Source of the DNA: Bordetella parapertussis | Lineage (GTDB): Bacteria; Pseudomonadota; Gammaproteobacteria; Burkholderiales; Burkholderiaceae_C | Assembly (NCBI GenBank): GCA_943328885.2 | Contig: CALQBT020000008.1 | Location: forward strand, 1-17,626 | Reading direction: 5' to 3' | Length of the DNA stretch: 17,626 nucleotides | Shown: one piece after another, positions 7,056 to 14,684 of the stretch | Layout of the letters: each line of letters begins with the position of its first letter | How positions within the stretch are numbered: position 1 is the first letter of the stretch | The notes under the pieces: generated by a model | Told to the model about the DNA's origin: nothing | Seen by the model: the letters and a program-made list of their open reading frames with translations, nothing else | The model's database searches: none | Position numbers and translations under genes: made by a program

Positions 7056-7301
7056 TCAGCGCCCGGTCTTGGGCGGCACGCGTCGGGTCGGCACCCCAAC
7101 CGGCAGCAAGGGACCACGGGTTCTCGCGGTCCAGACCTTGAACGCGTTGGGTGTGAGCTCGCGCTTGAGCAGTTGGACCATCTGGCCGGGCGTCAAGCCA
7201 TGGCTGACCAAGACGGCCTTGTACGGCGGACGGTCGTCCCAAGCGGTGGCGATCACGCGCTCGATCTCTGCGGCGGTCATTCGGGGGACAGGTCTGGCCA
7301 T
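7056..7301 (-). CDS. DUF2805 / TIGR03643 family small protein
   Basis: An 81-residue protein. The family core is visible: MTAAEIERVIATAWDDRPPY, the segment VLVSHGLTPGQMVQLLKREL, and TPNAFKVWTARTRG. It matches the short DUF2805 (TIGR03643) proteins, which look like small helix-turn-helix folds, but no function is established. The start MARPVPRMTAAEIE (ATG 7299-7301) is chosen because the frame upstream to a GTG at 7430 reads as arginine-rich non-family sequence. It is followed in the same direction by dbpA after 170 bases, and a good promoter lies about 150 bases upstream. Confidence 0.8.
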   Translation of the reverse strand: MARPVPRMTAAEIERVIATAWDDRPPYKAVLVSHGLTPGQMVQLLKRELTPNAFKVWTARTRGPLLPVGVPTRRVPPKTGR

Positions 7302-7460
7302 GGCCACGATTGTCGGCGACGGCGCCGGATCTGCGGTCGTGCGCGGCCTGAGGCATCGATTGCCGCACCGCGCCCGAGGCCAGCGCGCCAAGGTGGGTGA
7401 AAGGCGTGCGAAAACAGCAGCTCTCGCCACGCGGTAACAATCGGGCCTCGAAGCCTTATT

Positions 7461-7491
7461 TTTATAGCCGGATGGTCTTGATATCTGTCAA
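7461..7491 (-). promoter_or_regulatory. Sigma70-type promoter for the DUF2805 gene and dbpA
   Basis: On the minus strand a perfect TTGACA (7491-7486) is followed after 19 bases by TATAAA (7466-7461). If the -10 is read one base earlier the spacer is 18. Transcription would start near 7453, giving a leader of about 150 bases before the DUF2805 gene. Spacing is slightly long. The promoter lies within a palindrome. Confidence 0.5.
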
Positions 7492-7500
7492 GCTCCGGCT
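7466..7500. repeat. Two-step palindrome in the divergent ccmA / DUF2805 region
   Basis: AGCCGGA (7466-7472) pairs with TCCGGCT (7494-7500), and inside it CTTGA (7477-7481) pairs with TCAAG (7488-7492) around a six-base loop. There is no T-run on the correct side for a terminator in either direction. It covers the -35 box and the spacer of the minus-strand promoter, so it could be an operator; that role is inference. Confidence 0.5.
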
Positions 7501-7516
7501 TGTGCCAGGCCTTAGG

Positions 7517-7579
7517 ATGATGCAGTTCTTACTCTCTTTACCCATGTTCCCGCTGTTGTGGCTGGCCCTTAGCCGATGA
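7517..7579 (+). CDS. Putative hydrophobic leader peptide coupled to ccmA
   Basis: A 20-codon ORF, MMQFLLSLPMFPLLWLALSR, whose stop TGA overlaps the ccmA ATG as ATGA (7576-7579). Seven of 20 residues are leucine, and TTA, CTC and CTT codons are used, unlike the CTG-dominated neighbours. TAGG lies just before the two ATG codons. ccmA itself has no visible ribosome site, so translation of this ORF could deliver ribosomes to ccmA. Without homologues to compare, it could equally be chance sequence; I recognise no family. Confidence 0.35.
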   Translation: MMQFLLSLPMFPLLWLALSR

Positions 7580-8250
7580 GCGCTGATCCGATCTGTTTCA
7601 CCCCCCCGCGTCAGCCTGTCGAGGCCGGGGCGCTCGGGGCTCGGCATTTGGCCTGCCGCCGCGGTCGGCGCATGCTGTTCCGGGGCCTCGAATTGCGGCT
7701 CGAAGCCGGCAGCGTCACCTGGCTGCGCGGTACCAACGGCAGCGGCAAGACGAGCTTGATGCGTATTCTGGCTGGACTGTCGGCGCCGACCGAGGGCGAG
7801 CTGACCTGGAACGACCAGCCGCTGACCGGCGGCGCAGCGCGCCGGGGCATCGTCTACATCGGGCATGCCAATGCACTCAAGGACGACCTGACGCTGAGCG
7901 AGTCCGTGACCTTTCTGGCCAAGCTGCAAGGCATCGATGATGCGCCGCAGCGCGCGCTGCGGGCGCTGGATCGGCTCGGACTGGCCTCGCGCCGTGACGC
8001 GCTGGTGCGCACCTTGTCGCAGGGCCAACGCCGACGCGGCGCGCTGGCCAGGCTCGCGCTCGACGAACTGCCCCGCACCTGGATTCTCGACGAGCCCTTT
8101 GACGCGCTCGACCAGGCCAGCGCGGCCTTGCTCTGCGACCTGATCGATGGCCATGCCCGGCGGGGTGGGGCGGTGCTGCTGACCAGCCACCAGGCGGTGG
8201 CGCTGGCCGGTGCGATCGATTTCGACCTCGAACCCTGGCGCGCCCATTGA
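7576..8250 (+). CDS. ccmA: Haem exporter ATP-binding protein CcmA
   Basis: CcmA is the cytosolic ATPase of the CcmABCD complex. With CcmB it uses ATP to release haem-loaded CcmE from CcmC at the periplasmic face of the inner membrane. ABC motifs are clear in its 224 residues: Walker A GTNGSGKT (about 51-58), signature LSQGQRRRGALAR, Walker B TWILDEPFDALD, and a switch histidine in LLTSHQAV. The Q-loop region reads IGHANALKDDLTLSE, characteristic of CcmA. ATG 7576 overlaps the stop of a possible leader ORF, and no independent ribosome site is visible. It is the first gene of the ccmABCDEFGHI operon; the stop overlaps the ccmB start. I see no clear plus-strand promoter in the 274-base region upstream. 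Confidence 0.95.
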   Translation: MSADPICFTPPRQPVEAGALGARHLACRRGRRMLFRGLELRLEAGSVTWLRGTNGSGKTSLMRILAGLSAPTEGELTWNDQPLTGGAARRGIVYIGHANALKDDLTLSESVTFLAKLQGIDDAPQRALRALDRLGLASRRDALVRTLSQGQRRRGALARLALDELPRTWILDEPFDALDQASAALLCDLIDGHARRGGAVLLTSHQAVALAGAIDFDLEPWRAH

Positions 8251-8915
8251 TCGCGCTGCTATGGGCGGTGGCGCAGCGCGACCTGCGGCTGGCGCGCCGA
8301 CGCAGGGTCGAAGCGCTGTTACCGCTGGGATTTTTCGTCCTCGCCGCCGGCTTGTTTCCGATCGGCGTCGGCCCCGAGCCGCAGACGCTGCGCCAGATCG
8401 CGCCGGGCGTGGCCTGGGTCTGTGCCTTGCTCGCGGCGATGTTGTCGGTGACGCAGATGTTCGCCAGCGACCATCAGGACGGCTCGCTCGAGCAGATGCT
8501 GCTGACCTGCGAGCCGCTGATGGCCGTCGTCCTTGGCAAGGTGTTGGCGCAGTGGCTGAGTTCGGGACTGCCCTTGGTGCTGGTCTCGCCGCTGATCGGT
8601 GTGCTGCTGGGTATGCAGGGTGCGGCGATCGCCATGCTGGCGCTGACCTTGCTGCTGGGCACGCCCATCCTCAGCCTGCTGGGTGCGGTGGGCGCCGCGC
8701 TGACGCTCGGACTGCGCAGCGGCGCGGCGTTGGTCTTCCTGCTGGTGTTGCCGCTGACGGTGCCGGCGCTGATTTTCGGCGCCGGGGCGGTGGTCGCGGT
8801 CGACAGCGGGCTGTCGGCCCAGGCCCATCTGTCGCTGCTGGGCGCCTTGCTGATCCTGAGCTTGCTGGGTGCGCCACCGGCAACGGCCTGTGCGCTGCGC
8901 ATTTCGCTGGACTGA
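8247..8915 (+). CDS. ccmB: Haem exporter membrane protein CcmB
   Basis: CcmB is the membrane subunit partnering CcmA. The 222 residues (E. coli CcmB has 220) show six hydrophobic helices and the family segments RDLRLARRRRVEALLPLGFF, FASDHQDGSLEQMLL and LGTPILSLLGAVGAALTLGL. The start is TTG 8247, overlapping the ccmA stop as TTGA. The nearby ATG at 8261 is out of frame, and the length match to the family supports TTG, so this start depends on coupling to ccmA. A 28-base gap separates it from ccmC. Confidence 0.93.
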   Translation: MIALLWAVAQRDLRLARRRRVEALLPLGFFVLAAGLFPIGVGPEPQTLRQIAPGVAWVCALLAAMLSVTQMFASDHQDGSLEQMLLTCEPLMAVVLGKVLAQWLSSGLPLVLVSPLIGVLLGMQGAAIAMLALTLLLGTPILSLLGAVGAALTLGLRSGAALVFLLVLPLTVPALIFGAGAVVAVDSGLSAQAHLSLLGALLILSLLGAPPATACALRISLD

Positions 8916-8943
8916 ACCGGCCCGACCTCTTGCCACATCGATC

Positions 8944-9690
8944 ATGACTTTGCGCTTGACCACTTTTGCCGCGCCGTCGCGCTTTTACGCTGTATCGGGC
9001 GCGCTGGTGCCCTGGTTTTGGGCTGTCACGCTGGCGTTCGGCTTGGCCGGGCTGTATGTCGGCTTCGCGATCGCGCCGACCGATTTTCAGCAAGGCGACG
9101 CCTACCGCATCATCTTCATCCACGTGCCCGCGGCCTGGATGTCGATGCTGATCTACCTGGTGATGGCGTTCTGGGCCGTGCTGGGTTGGATGCTCAACGC
9201 CCGCATGGCGTCGATGTTCGCCCGCGCGCTGGCGCCCACCGGTGCCTTGTTCACCTTCATCGCGCTGTGGACCGGCGCGCTGTGGGGCAAGCCGACCTGG
9301 GGCACCTGGTGGGTCTGGGACGCCAGGCTGACCTCGGAGTTCATCCTGCTGCTGATGTACCTGGGCTATATCGCGCTGACCGAGGCGATCGACGACCCGC
9401 GGCGAGCGGCCAACGCTGGCGCGCTGCTCGCGCTGGTGGGCGTGGTCAATGTGCCCATCATTTATTTCTCGGTGCGCTGGTGGAACACGCTGCACCAGGG
9501 CTCCTCTATCAGCATGAGTGCGGCACCCAAGATGGTCAGCACGATGCTCAGCGCCATGTTGTTGATGACGCTTTGCTTCTGGGCCTACAGTTTCGCGGTG
9601 ACGTTCACCCGGGCCCGGGCGATCGTGCTCGAGCAGGAATCCGACACCGAATGGGTCAGGGCGCTGACCCGCGCCGAAAGCGAACAATGA
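8944..9690 (+). CDS. ccmC: Haem handling protein CcmC
   Basis: CcmC binds haem at the outer face of the inner membrane and promotes its covalent attachment to CcmE. It is a 248-residue, six-helix protein. The haem-handling WWD domain is visible as WGKPTWGTWWVWD (114-126). The two axial histidines are His60 (FIHVPAAWMS) and His184 (RWWNTLHQGSS), the same numbers as in E. coli CcmC. ATG 8944 gives the family N-terminus (RFYAVSGALVPWFW); the open frame runs further upstream but overlaps ccmB. The stop overlaps ccmD as ATGA. Confidence 0.96.
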   Translation: MTLRLTTFAAPSRFYAVSGALVPWFWAVTLAFGLAGLYVGFAIAPTDFQQGDAYRIIFIHVPAAWMSMLIYLVMAFWAVLGWMLNARMASMFARALAPTGALFTFIALWTGALWGKPTWGTWWVWDARLTSEFILLLMYLGYIALTEAIDDPRRAANAGALLALVGVVNVPIIYFSVRWWNTLHQGSSISMSAAPKMVSTMLSAMLLMTLCFWAYSFAVTFTRARAIVLEQESDTEWVRALTRAESEQ

Positions 9691-9863
9691 ACTGGCAGTC
9701 TTTCGATCAATTTTTCCACATGGGCGGTTACGGCCTGTATGTCTGGGGCTCATACGGCCTGACCTTGCTGGTGCTCATGGCCGAGGCGCTGACGGCGAGG
9801 CAGCGCCGCCGCCAGGCGTTTGCGGCGGCCCGCAACGGCGCTGAACCGCAGGAGGGACGATGA
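9687..9863 (+). CDS. ccmD: Haem exporter small subunit CcmD
   Basis: A 58-residue single-span membrane protein. It reads [20 protein letters not shown], then [20 protein letters not shown] and a basic tail. The FFxMGGYGxYVW segment and helix are typical of CcmD, which holds CcmE to CcmC and is needed for release of holo-CcmE. It overlaps ccmC by ATGA at 9687 and ccmE by ATGA at 9860, so it is certain to be translated as part of the operon despite its size. Confidence 0.93.
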   Translation: MNWQSFDQFFHMGGYGLYVWGSYGLTLLVLMAEALTARQRRRQAFAAARNGAEPQEGR

Positions 9864-10336
9864 AACCCCGCCACAAGCGTGCTGCGATCGTTCTGGCGGT
9901 GATCAGCGCCGTGGGTGTAGCGGTTGCGCTGGTGCTCAACGCCTTCAACAGCAACCTGGTGTTTTTCTACACCCCGACCCAGATCGCCGAGCAGCAAGCG
10001 CCCCAGGGCCGCACTTTCCGCGTCGGTGGCCTGGTCCAGCCCGGCAGCGTGGTGCGCGAGGGCGTGACGGTGCGCTTCGTCGTCACCGACACCCTCAAGA
10101 CGGTGCCAGTACGGTACGAGGGCGTGCTGCCCGACCTGTTCAAGGAAGGCAAGGGTGTGGTCGCCCAGGGCCAGCTTGGGGCTGACGGCGTGTTCGCGGC
10201 GCGCGAGGTGCTGGCCAAGCACGACGAGAACTACATGCCGCCCGAAGCCGCCGACGCGCTGCAACGGGCCGAAAAAATGCGCGCCAAGATGGCCGACACG
10301 CTGAGCAAATCTGAGCCCCCCGGAGCCGCCAAATGA
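9860..10336 (+). CDS. ccmE: Periplasmic haem chaperone CcmE
   Basis: CcmE carries haem through the periplasm by a transient covalent bond to a histidine and delivers it to CcmF. The 158 residues consist of an N-terminal anchor helix (about 8-28), an OB-fold domain ([41 protein letters not shown]) and a flexible tail. His121 and Tyr125 in AKHDENYMP are the haem-binding pair of the HxxxY class. A strong ribosome site (AGGAGG) stands before the ATG, inside the end of ccmD. The stop overlaps the ccmF start as ATGA. Confidence 0.96.
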   Translation: MKPRHKRAAIVLAVISAVGVAVALVLNAFNSNLVFFYTPTQIAEQQAPQGRTFRVGGLVQPGSVVREGVTVRFVVTDTLKTVPVRYEGVLPDLFKEGKGVVAQGQLGADGVFAAREVLAKHDENYMPPEAADALQRAEKMRAKMADTLSKSEPPGAAK

Positions 10337-12321
10337 TCCCCGAACTCGGTCACCTGATCCTGATCCTGGCGCTGGCCGTCGCGCTGATCCAGGGCGTGAT
10401 GCCGCTGCTGGGCGCGCAGCGTGGCCGCACCGACTGGATGGCGCTGGCCCGGCCCGGCGCGTACCTGCAGTTCGCGCTGGTCGCGCTGTCGTTTGTCTGC
10501 CTGACGGTGTCGTTCGTACAGCACGATTTCTCGGTGCTGTACGTGGCGTCGAACTCCAACTCGGCCTTGCCGCTGCCCTACCGCATCGCCGCGGTCTGGG
10601 GCGGTCACGAGGGGTCGCTGTTGCTGTGGGTGCTGATGCTCACGGTCTGGACGGTGGCGGTAGCTCGCTTCTCGCGCAGCCTGCCGCTGGTCTTTGTCGC
10701 TCGCATCCTGGCGGTGCTGGGCTTGCTCTCGGCAGGCTTTCTGCTGTTCATGCTGATCACCTCCAACCCCTTCGAGCGGCTGATTCCAGCGGCGCTGGAC
10801 GGCCGTGATCTGAACCCCTTGTTGCAGGATCCCGGCATGGTGATCCACCCGCCGATGCTCTACATGGGCTATGTCGGTTTCTCGGTGGCCTATGCGTTCG
10901 CGATCGCCGCGTTGATCGGCGGCAACCTCGACGCCACCTGGGCGCGCTGGACCCGGCCGTGGACTTCGGCGGCCTGGATTTTTCTGACCTTCGGCATCGG
11001 CCTGGGCAGTTGGTGGGCTTACAACGAGTTGGGCTGGGGCGGCTGGTGGTTTTGGGACCCGGTGGAAAACGCCTCGTTCATGCCCTGGTTGGTCGGCACC
11101 GCGCTGATCCACTCGCTGGCGGTGACCGAGAAGCGTGGCAGCTTCAAGGCCTGGACCGTGCTGCTGGCGATCTCGGCCTTCTCGCTCTCGCTGCTCGGCA
11201 CGTTCCTGGTGCGCTCTGGTGTGCTGTCGTCGGTCCATGCCTTCGCCACCGACCCGAAGCGCGGCCTGTTCATCCTGGTATTTTTGGTGGTCGTGATCGG
11301 CGCTTCGCTGCTGCTCTATGCTTGGCGTGCGCCCAGCGTTGGCCTGGGTCAGCGCTTCGGCCTGTTGTCCAAGGAGAGCATGCTGCTGGTCAACAACATG
11401 CTGCTGATGGTGGCCTGCGGTGGCGTGCTGCTCGGCACGCTGTACCCGCTGTTTCTCGACGCAATGGGCCTGGGCAAGATCTCGGTCGGCCCGCCGTACT
11501 TCGACACCGTGTTCGTGCTGATGATGGCGCCGCTGCTGCTGTTGATGGGCGTGGGTCCGATGATGCGCTGGAAGCAAGACCAAGCCGCCAGCCTGACGCG
11601 CCGCTTGCGTTGGGCTTTCGTGCTGGCCTTGCTCGCTGCGCTCGCCACCGGCTGGGCGGCCGGCCAGGTGACGGCGCCCACCACTGGTGGCTTGCTGCTG
11701 GCGTACTGGATCGTCGCGTCGATCGGCGTTGACCTCATCGAGCGGCTGCGGCCCCGTGCCGGTCTGGGCGGCAGTGTCTTTGCCCGGGCCCGACTCTTGC
11801 CGCGTGCGATGGTGGGGATGATGATCGCCCACCTTGGCGTGGCGCTGTTCTCCTTTGGTGTGGCGATGGTCAAGACCTATGGCACCGAGCGCGACGTCAA
11901 GATGGGGCCAGATGCCAGCACCGAGATCTCGGGCTACCGCTTCAAAATGGTGTCGGTCAAGGAGGTCGCGGGCGCGAACTACAGCGCCGCGCAAGGCCTG
12001 ATCGAGGTCAGCAAGGGCGGTGCGGTTCTCGCGACCTTGTTGCCGGAGAAGCGAATCTATCGCGTCCAGACCAACCCGATGACCGAAGCCGCGGTCGACA
12101 GCAACTTGCTGCGCGACCTCTACATCTCGATGGGTGAGCAATTGCCCGGCGGTGAGTGGATCGTTCGGGTCCAGCACAAGCCCTTCATCGCCTGGATCTG
12201 GATCGGCTGCCTGGTGATGATGTTGGGCGGCGGGCTGGCGGCCAGCGACCGGCGCTACCGCTCGCGCCAGACGCGCGCGGCGACGCTGCCAGCAGGCGCG
12301 AGCACCACCGGAGCGGCGTGA
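10333..12321 (+). CDS. ccmF: Cytochrome c haem lyase subunit CcmF
   Basis: CcmF takes haem from CcmE and, with CcmH and CcmI, attaches it to the CxxCH motif of apocytochromes c. The 662-residue polytopic protein shows [11 protein letters not shown] (89-99), the WWD haem domain [19 protein letters not shown] (234-252), and periplasmic or haem-b ligand histidines in [12 protein letters not shown] (His172), TALIHSLAV (His260), [10 protein letters not shown] (His302) and [13 protein letters not shown] (His500), matching the conserved four-histidine set. GGAG precedes the ATGA overlap with ccmE. The stop shares one base with the ccmG start (TGATG). The last 20 residues are polar and variable. Confidence 0.97.
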   Translation: MIPELGHLILILALAVALIQGVMPLLGAQRGRTDWMALARPGAYLQFALVALSFVCLTVSFVQHDFSVLYVASNSNSALPLPYRIAAVWGGHEGSLLLWVLMLTVWTVAVARFSRSLPLVFVARILAVLGLLSAGFLLFMLITSNPFERLIPAALDGRDLNPLLQDPGMVIHPPMLYMGYVGFSVAYAFAIAALIGGNLDATWARWTRPWTSAAWIFLTFGIGLGSWWAYNELGWGGWWFWDPVENASFMPWLVGTALIHSLAVTEKRGSFKAWTVLLAISAFSLSLLGTFLVRSGVLSSVHAFATDPKRGLFILVFLVVVIGASLLLYAWRAPSVGLGQRFGLLSKESMLLVNNMLLMVACGGVLLGTLYPLFLDAMGLGKISVGPPYFDTVFVLMMAPLLLLMGVGPMMRWKQDQAASLTRRLRWAFVLALLAALATGWAAGQVTAPTTGGLLLAYWIVASIGVDLIERLRPRAGLGGSVFARARLLPRAMVGMMIAHLGVALFSFGVAMVKTYGTERDVKMGPDASTEISGYRFKMVSVKEVAGANYSAAQGLIEVSKGGAVLATLLPEKRIYRVQTNPMTEAAVDSNLLRDLYISMGEQLPGGEWIVRVQHKPFIAWIWIGCLVMMLGGGLAASDRRYRSRQTRAATLPAGASTTGAA

Positions 12322-12845
12322 TGAAGCGATTCTTGCTGCCGCTGGGCTTGTTTCTGGTGCTGGCGCTGTTCCTGGCGGTCGGGCTCAAGCTCGACCCGCG
12401 CGAGGTGCCGTCGCCGCTGATCGGCAAGCCCGCGCCGGTGTTCCAGGCGCCGGCGCTGGGACGGCCCGAGGTCATGATCAAGCGCGACGACCTGCTCGGC
12501 AAGGTCTGGCTGCTCAATGTCTGGGCCTCCTGGTGCGGCGCCTGCCGCGACGAGCACCCGGTGTTGGTCGCGTTCTCGCGCCGCAAGCTGGTGCCGATCT
12601 ACGGTTTGAACTACAAGGACAAGCGCGAGGATGGGCTGGGCTGGTTGACGAAGTTCGGCAACCCCTACACCGAATCGGTGTTCGACCCCGAGGGCCGGAT
12701 CGGCATCGACTACGGCGTCTACGGTGTGCCCGAGACTTTTGTGATCGATCGCGAAGGCGTGATCCGTTACAAACACATTGGACCGATCACGCCCGAGGTG
12801 CTGCGCGACAAGCTCGAACCGCTGCTGAGGAAGCTCAATGCCTGA
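12321..12845 (+). CDS. ccmG: Thiol:disulfide oxidoreductase CcmG (DsbE)
   Basis: A membrane-anchored periplasmic thioredoxin-like protein that reduces apocytochrome c or CcmH cysteines before haem attachment. The 174 residues carry an N-terminal anchor (4-22), LIGKPAPVFQAPAL, the active site WASWCGAC (Cys72 and Cys75) and the cis-proline loop YGVYGVPETFVID (Pro137). The CcmG-type acidic and aromatic features around GLNYKD are present. ATG 12321 shares a base with the ccmF stop, and GGAG stands eight bases before. ccmH overlaps its last eight bases. Confidence 0.95.
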   Translation: MKRFLLPLGLFLVLALFLAVGLKLDPREVPSPLIGKPAPVFQAPALGRPEVMIKRDDLLGKVWLLNVWASWCGACRDEHPVLVAFSRRKLVPIYGLNYKDKREDGLGWLTKFGNPYTESVFDPEGRIGIDYGVYGVPETFVIDREGVIRYKHIGPITPEVLRDKLEPLLRKLNA

Positions 12846-13341
12846 CGCGCTGATTTGCGGGCTGCGTTTGATACGTTTGATCCGTTTGATCCGTTCTATC
12901 CGTTCTATCGGCCTGTCTTGTTGGCTGGCGGCGCTGTGCATCGCCCCAGCCTTGGCCAGCGAAGCGCCTTCTGCGGCTGCCAGCCCTGAGATCGAATCGC
13001 GGATGATGGCGCTGTCGGCCGAACTGCGTTGCCTGGTCTGCCAGAACCAGACCATCGCCGACTCGCACGCCGGATTGGCCGAAGATCTGCGCCGACAGAT
13101 CCGCGAGATGCTGGCCAAGGGCATGACCGAGCGCCAGATCCTCGACTACATGACCGAGCGTTATGGCGACTTCGTGCTCTACCGCCCACCGTTCAAGCCC
13201 AGCACGGCGTTGCTGTGGGTCGGGCCGGCGCTGCTGATGGCCGGCGCGCTGGGCAGCTTGCTGGTGGTGCTGCGTCGGCGCCAGCGCATGGCAGCTTCGG
13301 CATTTGACCCCGACACCCCTGACGAAGACGCCCCCCGATGA
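12838..13341 (+). CDS. ccmH: Cytochrome c biogenesis thiol protein CcmH (CcmH/CycL type)
   Basis: CcmH holds apocytochrome c through mixed disulfides for haem ligation. The 167-residue protein has the three-helix redox domain with LRCLVCQNQTIADSHAGLA (Cys65, Cys68) and the segment DYMTERYGDFVLYRPPF, then a C-terminal membrane helix (126-145). The signal peptide (cleavage likely after ALA, residue 40) is unusual: its charged part is five repeats of Arg-Leu/Ser-Ile (residues 10-24) from a 9-bp DNA repeat. It lacks the TPR part fused to it in E. coli; here that is the separate ccmI. A ribosome site (GAGGAAG) lies in the end of ccmG, and the stop overlaps ccmI as ATGA. Confidence 0.94.
   Translation: MPDALICGLRLIRLIRLIRSIRSIGLSCWLAALCIAPALASEAPSAAASPEIESRMMALSAELRCLVCQNQTIADSHAGLAEDLRRQIREMLAKGMTERQILDYMTERYGDFVLYRPPFKPSTALLWVGPALLMAGALGSLLVVLRRRQRMAASAFDPDTPDEDAPR
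12865..12909 (+). repeat. Five tandem 9-bp repeats in the ccmH signal-peptide region
   Basis: Units are CGTTTGATA, CGTTTGATC (twice) and CGTTCTATC (twice), with no bases between them. Each unit is three codons (Arg-Leu-Ile or Arg-Ser-Ile), so gain or loss of units keeps the frame. The AT content is higher than in surrounding sequence. Confidence 0.95.
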
Positions 13342-14492
13342 CGCGCACCGAAGAACTCAAGTCTCAGTTGGCCCAACTCGATGAACTGATCAGCGCGGGG
13401 AGCCTGACCGGCGCGCCTGCGCGTGAGGCCAGGGACCGGATCGAGGCCGAACTGCTGGCCGCCGTGCTGCAGACGGGCGGCGCGGCGCGCGACGCTGCGA
13501 CCAAGCCCTCGACTCGGCTGTTGCTCGGGCTGGCAGCCTTCGTGCTGTTGTTCGCTGTTGTGGGCTATGCCTGGCTTGGCAATCGCGAAGGCTTGGCGCT
13601 GGCGCCGGGCATGGCTGCGCCGGTCGAGACCGGGCAACAAGAGATCGGCGCGCCGCAGATCGAAGCGATGGCCCAGCGCCTGGCCGATCGTCTCAAGACC
13701 CAGCCCGACGACGCCGAGGGCTGGGCCATGCTCGGGCGCTCTTACGGTGTGCTCGAGCGCTACCCGCAGGCGCTGGCGGCCTACCAGCGGGTGCTGGACT
13801 TGCGGCCGCAGGATGCGCAGGGCTATGCCGACTATGCCGACGCGCTGGGCATGTCCCAGGGGCGCAAGCTCGACGGCGAGCCCGAGAAGCTGGTCGCGCG
13901 CGCCTTGCAGCTTGACCCCGAAAACATGAAAGCCTTGTCGCTGGCCGGCACCATCGCCTTCGACCGCGGTGACCACAAGCTTGCGATCCAGCAATGGGAG
14001 CGCGCGCAGCGCAAGCTCGAGCCCGGCAGCGAGATGTCGCGCCGGCTGCAAGCCGGCATAGACGAGGCTCGCGGGCGTGCGGGTTTGCCGGCGCTGGCCT
14101 CGGCAGCACCGGCTGCGCCCACGGCCAGCCCGGCGACGGCACAGACCGGCGCGTCAGTGCAGGCGCGCATCTCGCTAGCGCCGGCGCTGGCCGCCCAGGC
14201 CGCGCCCGAGGACACGGTGTTCATCTTTGCCCGTGCGCTGCAGGGCTCGAAAGCGCCGCTGGCGATCCTGCGCCGCCAGGTCAAGGACTTGCCGATCGAG
14301 GTCACGCTCGACGACTCCACCGCGATGAGCCCGGCGCTGCGGCTGTCGTCCCAGACCCAGGTGGTGGTCGGCGCACGCGTGAGCAAGAGCGGCAACGCGA
14401 TGCCACAGCCAGGCGACCTGCAAGGCCTGTCGCCAACGGTGGCGGTTGGCGCGCGCGGCGTGCAACTGGTGATCGCCGAGGTCTTGCGCTGA
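13338..14492 (+). CDS. ccmI: Cytochrome c maturation TPR protein CcmI (CycH), short N-terminal form
   Basis: CcmI is the apocytochrome c chaperone of the haem ligation complex. The N-terminal helical segment (EELKSQLAQLDELISAGSLT) is the cytosolic loop of CcmI. It is followed by one membrane helix (about 60-80) and TPR repeats at about 120-240 (WAMLGRSYGVLERYPQALAA, NMKALSLAGTIAFDRGDHKL). An Ala/Pro/Thr-rich linker leads to a C-terminal beta domain (FIFARALQGSKAPLAILR, LSSQTQVVVGARVSKSGNA) found in CcmI/CycH. The protein is 384 residues long. It starts directly with the loop, so the first membrane helix usual in separate CcmI proteins is missing; topology would still place the TPRs in the periplasm. 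Last gene of the ccm operon. Confidence 0.92.
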   Translation: MTRTEELKSQLAQLDELISAGSLTGAPAREARDRIEAELLAAVLQTGGAARDAATKPSTRLLLGLAAFVLLFAVVGYAWLGNREGLALAPGMAAPVETGQQEIGAPQIEAMAQRLADRLKTQPDDAEGWAMLGRSYGVLERYPQALAAYQRVLDLRPQDAQGYADYADALGMSQGRKLDGEPEKLVARALQLDPENMKALSLAGTIAFDRGDHKLAIQQWERAQRKLEPGSEMSRRLQAGIDEARGRAGLPALASAAPAAPTASPATAQTGASVQARISLAPALAAQAAPEDTVFIFARALQGSKAPLAILRRQVKDLPIEVTLDDSTAMSPALRLSSQTQVVVGARVSKSGNAMPQPGDLQGLSPTVAVGARGVQLVIAEVLR

Positions 14493-14555
14493 GGCCGGGC
14501 GACCGGACCAAATCGTGCCGCTATCATTTCCACCTGTCCGACACAGAGGATTTGC

Positions 14556-14684
14556 ATGAACAGCGGATCGGCGGGTGGTCTGTTCGATGCCCACACCGTG
14601 GACGCCAGCGAGGACTTCCGGGCGCAGCGGCCGGTCTCCAAGCCCGGCGGCGAACTACCCCGCGATGAAGGACCGGTGCGGTGA
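14556..14684 (+). CDS. Small unrecognised protein, 42 residues, coupled to the next gene
   Basis: A short ORF, MNSGSAGGLFDAHTVDASED followed by FRAQRPVSKPGGELPRDEGP and VR. I recognise no family. Support for coding comes from AGAGGA six bases before the ATG, strong G/C at third codon positions, and a stop that overlaps the GTG start of the next gene as GTGA. A TATCAT hexamer at 14522-14527 could be a -10 box, though no matching -35 is seen. The product would be small, soluble and acidic-to-neutral. Given the coupling, it may work with the hydrophobic protein encoded downstream. Confidence 0.6.
   Translation: MNSGSAGGLFDAHTVDASEDFRAQRPVSKPGGELPRDEGPVR

Noticed and set aside
6886..7440. N-terminal extension of dbpA in the same open frame up to 7440
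   Set aside because: It overlaps the DUF2805 gene in another frame and has no helicase similarity; the family start is at 6885.
10231..12177. A 648-codon minus-strand open frame opposite ccmF
   Set aside because: It is rich in Gln, His, Arg and Asp with no family pattern, and mirrors the codon bias of ccmF; it is an antisense shadow.
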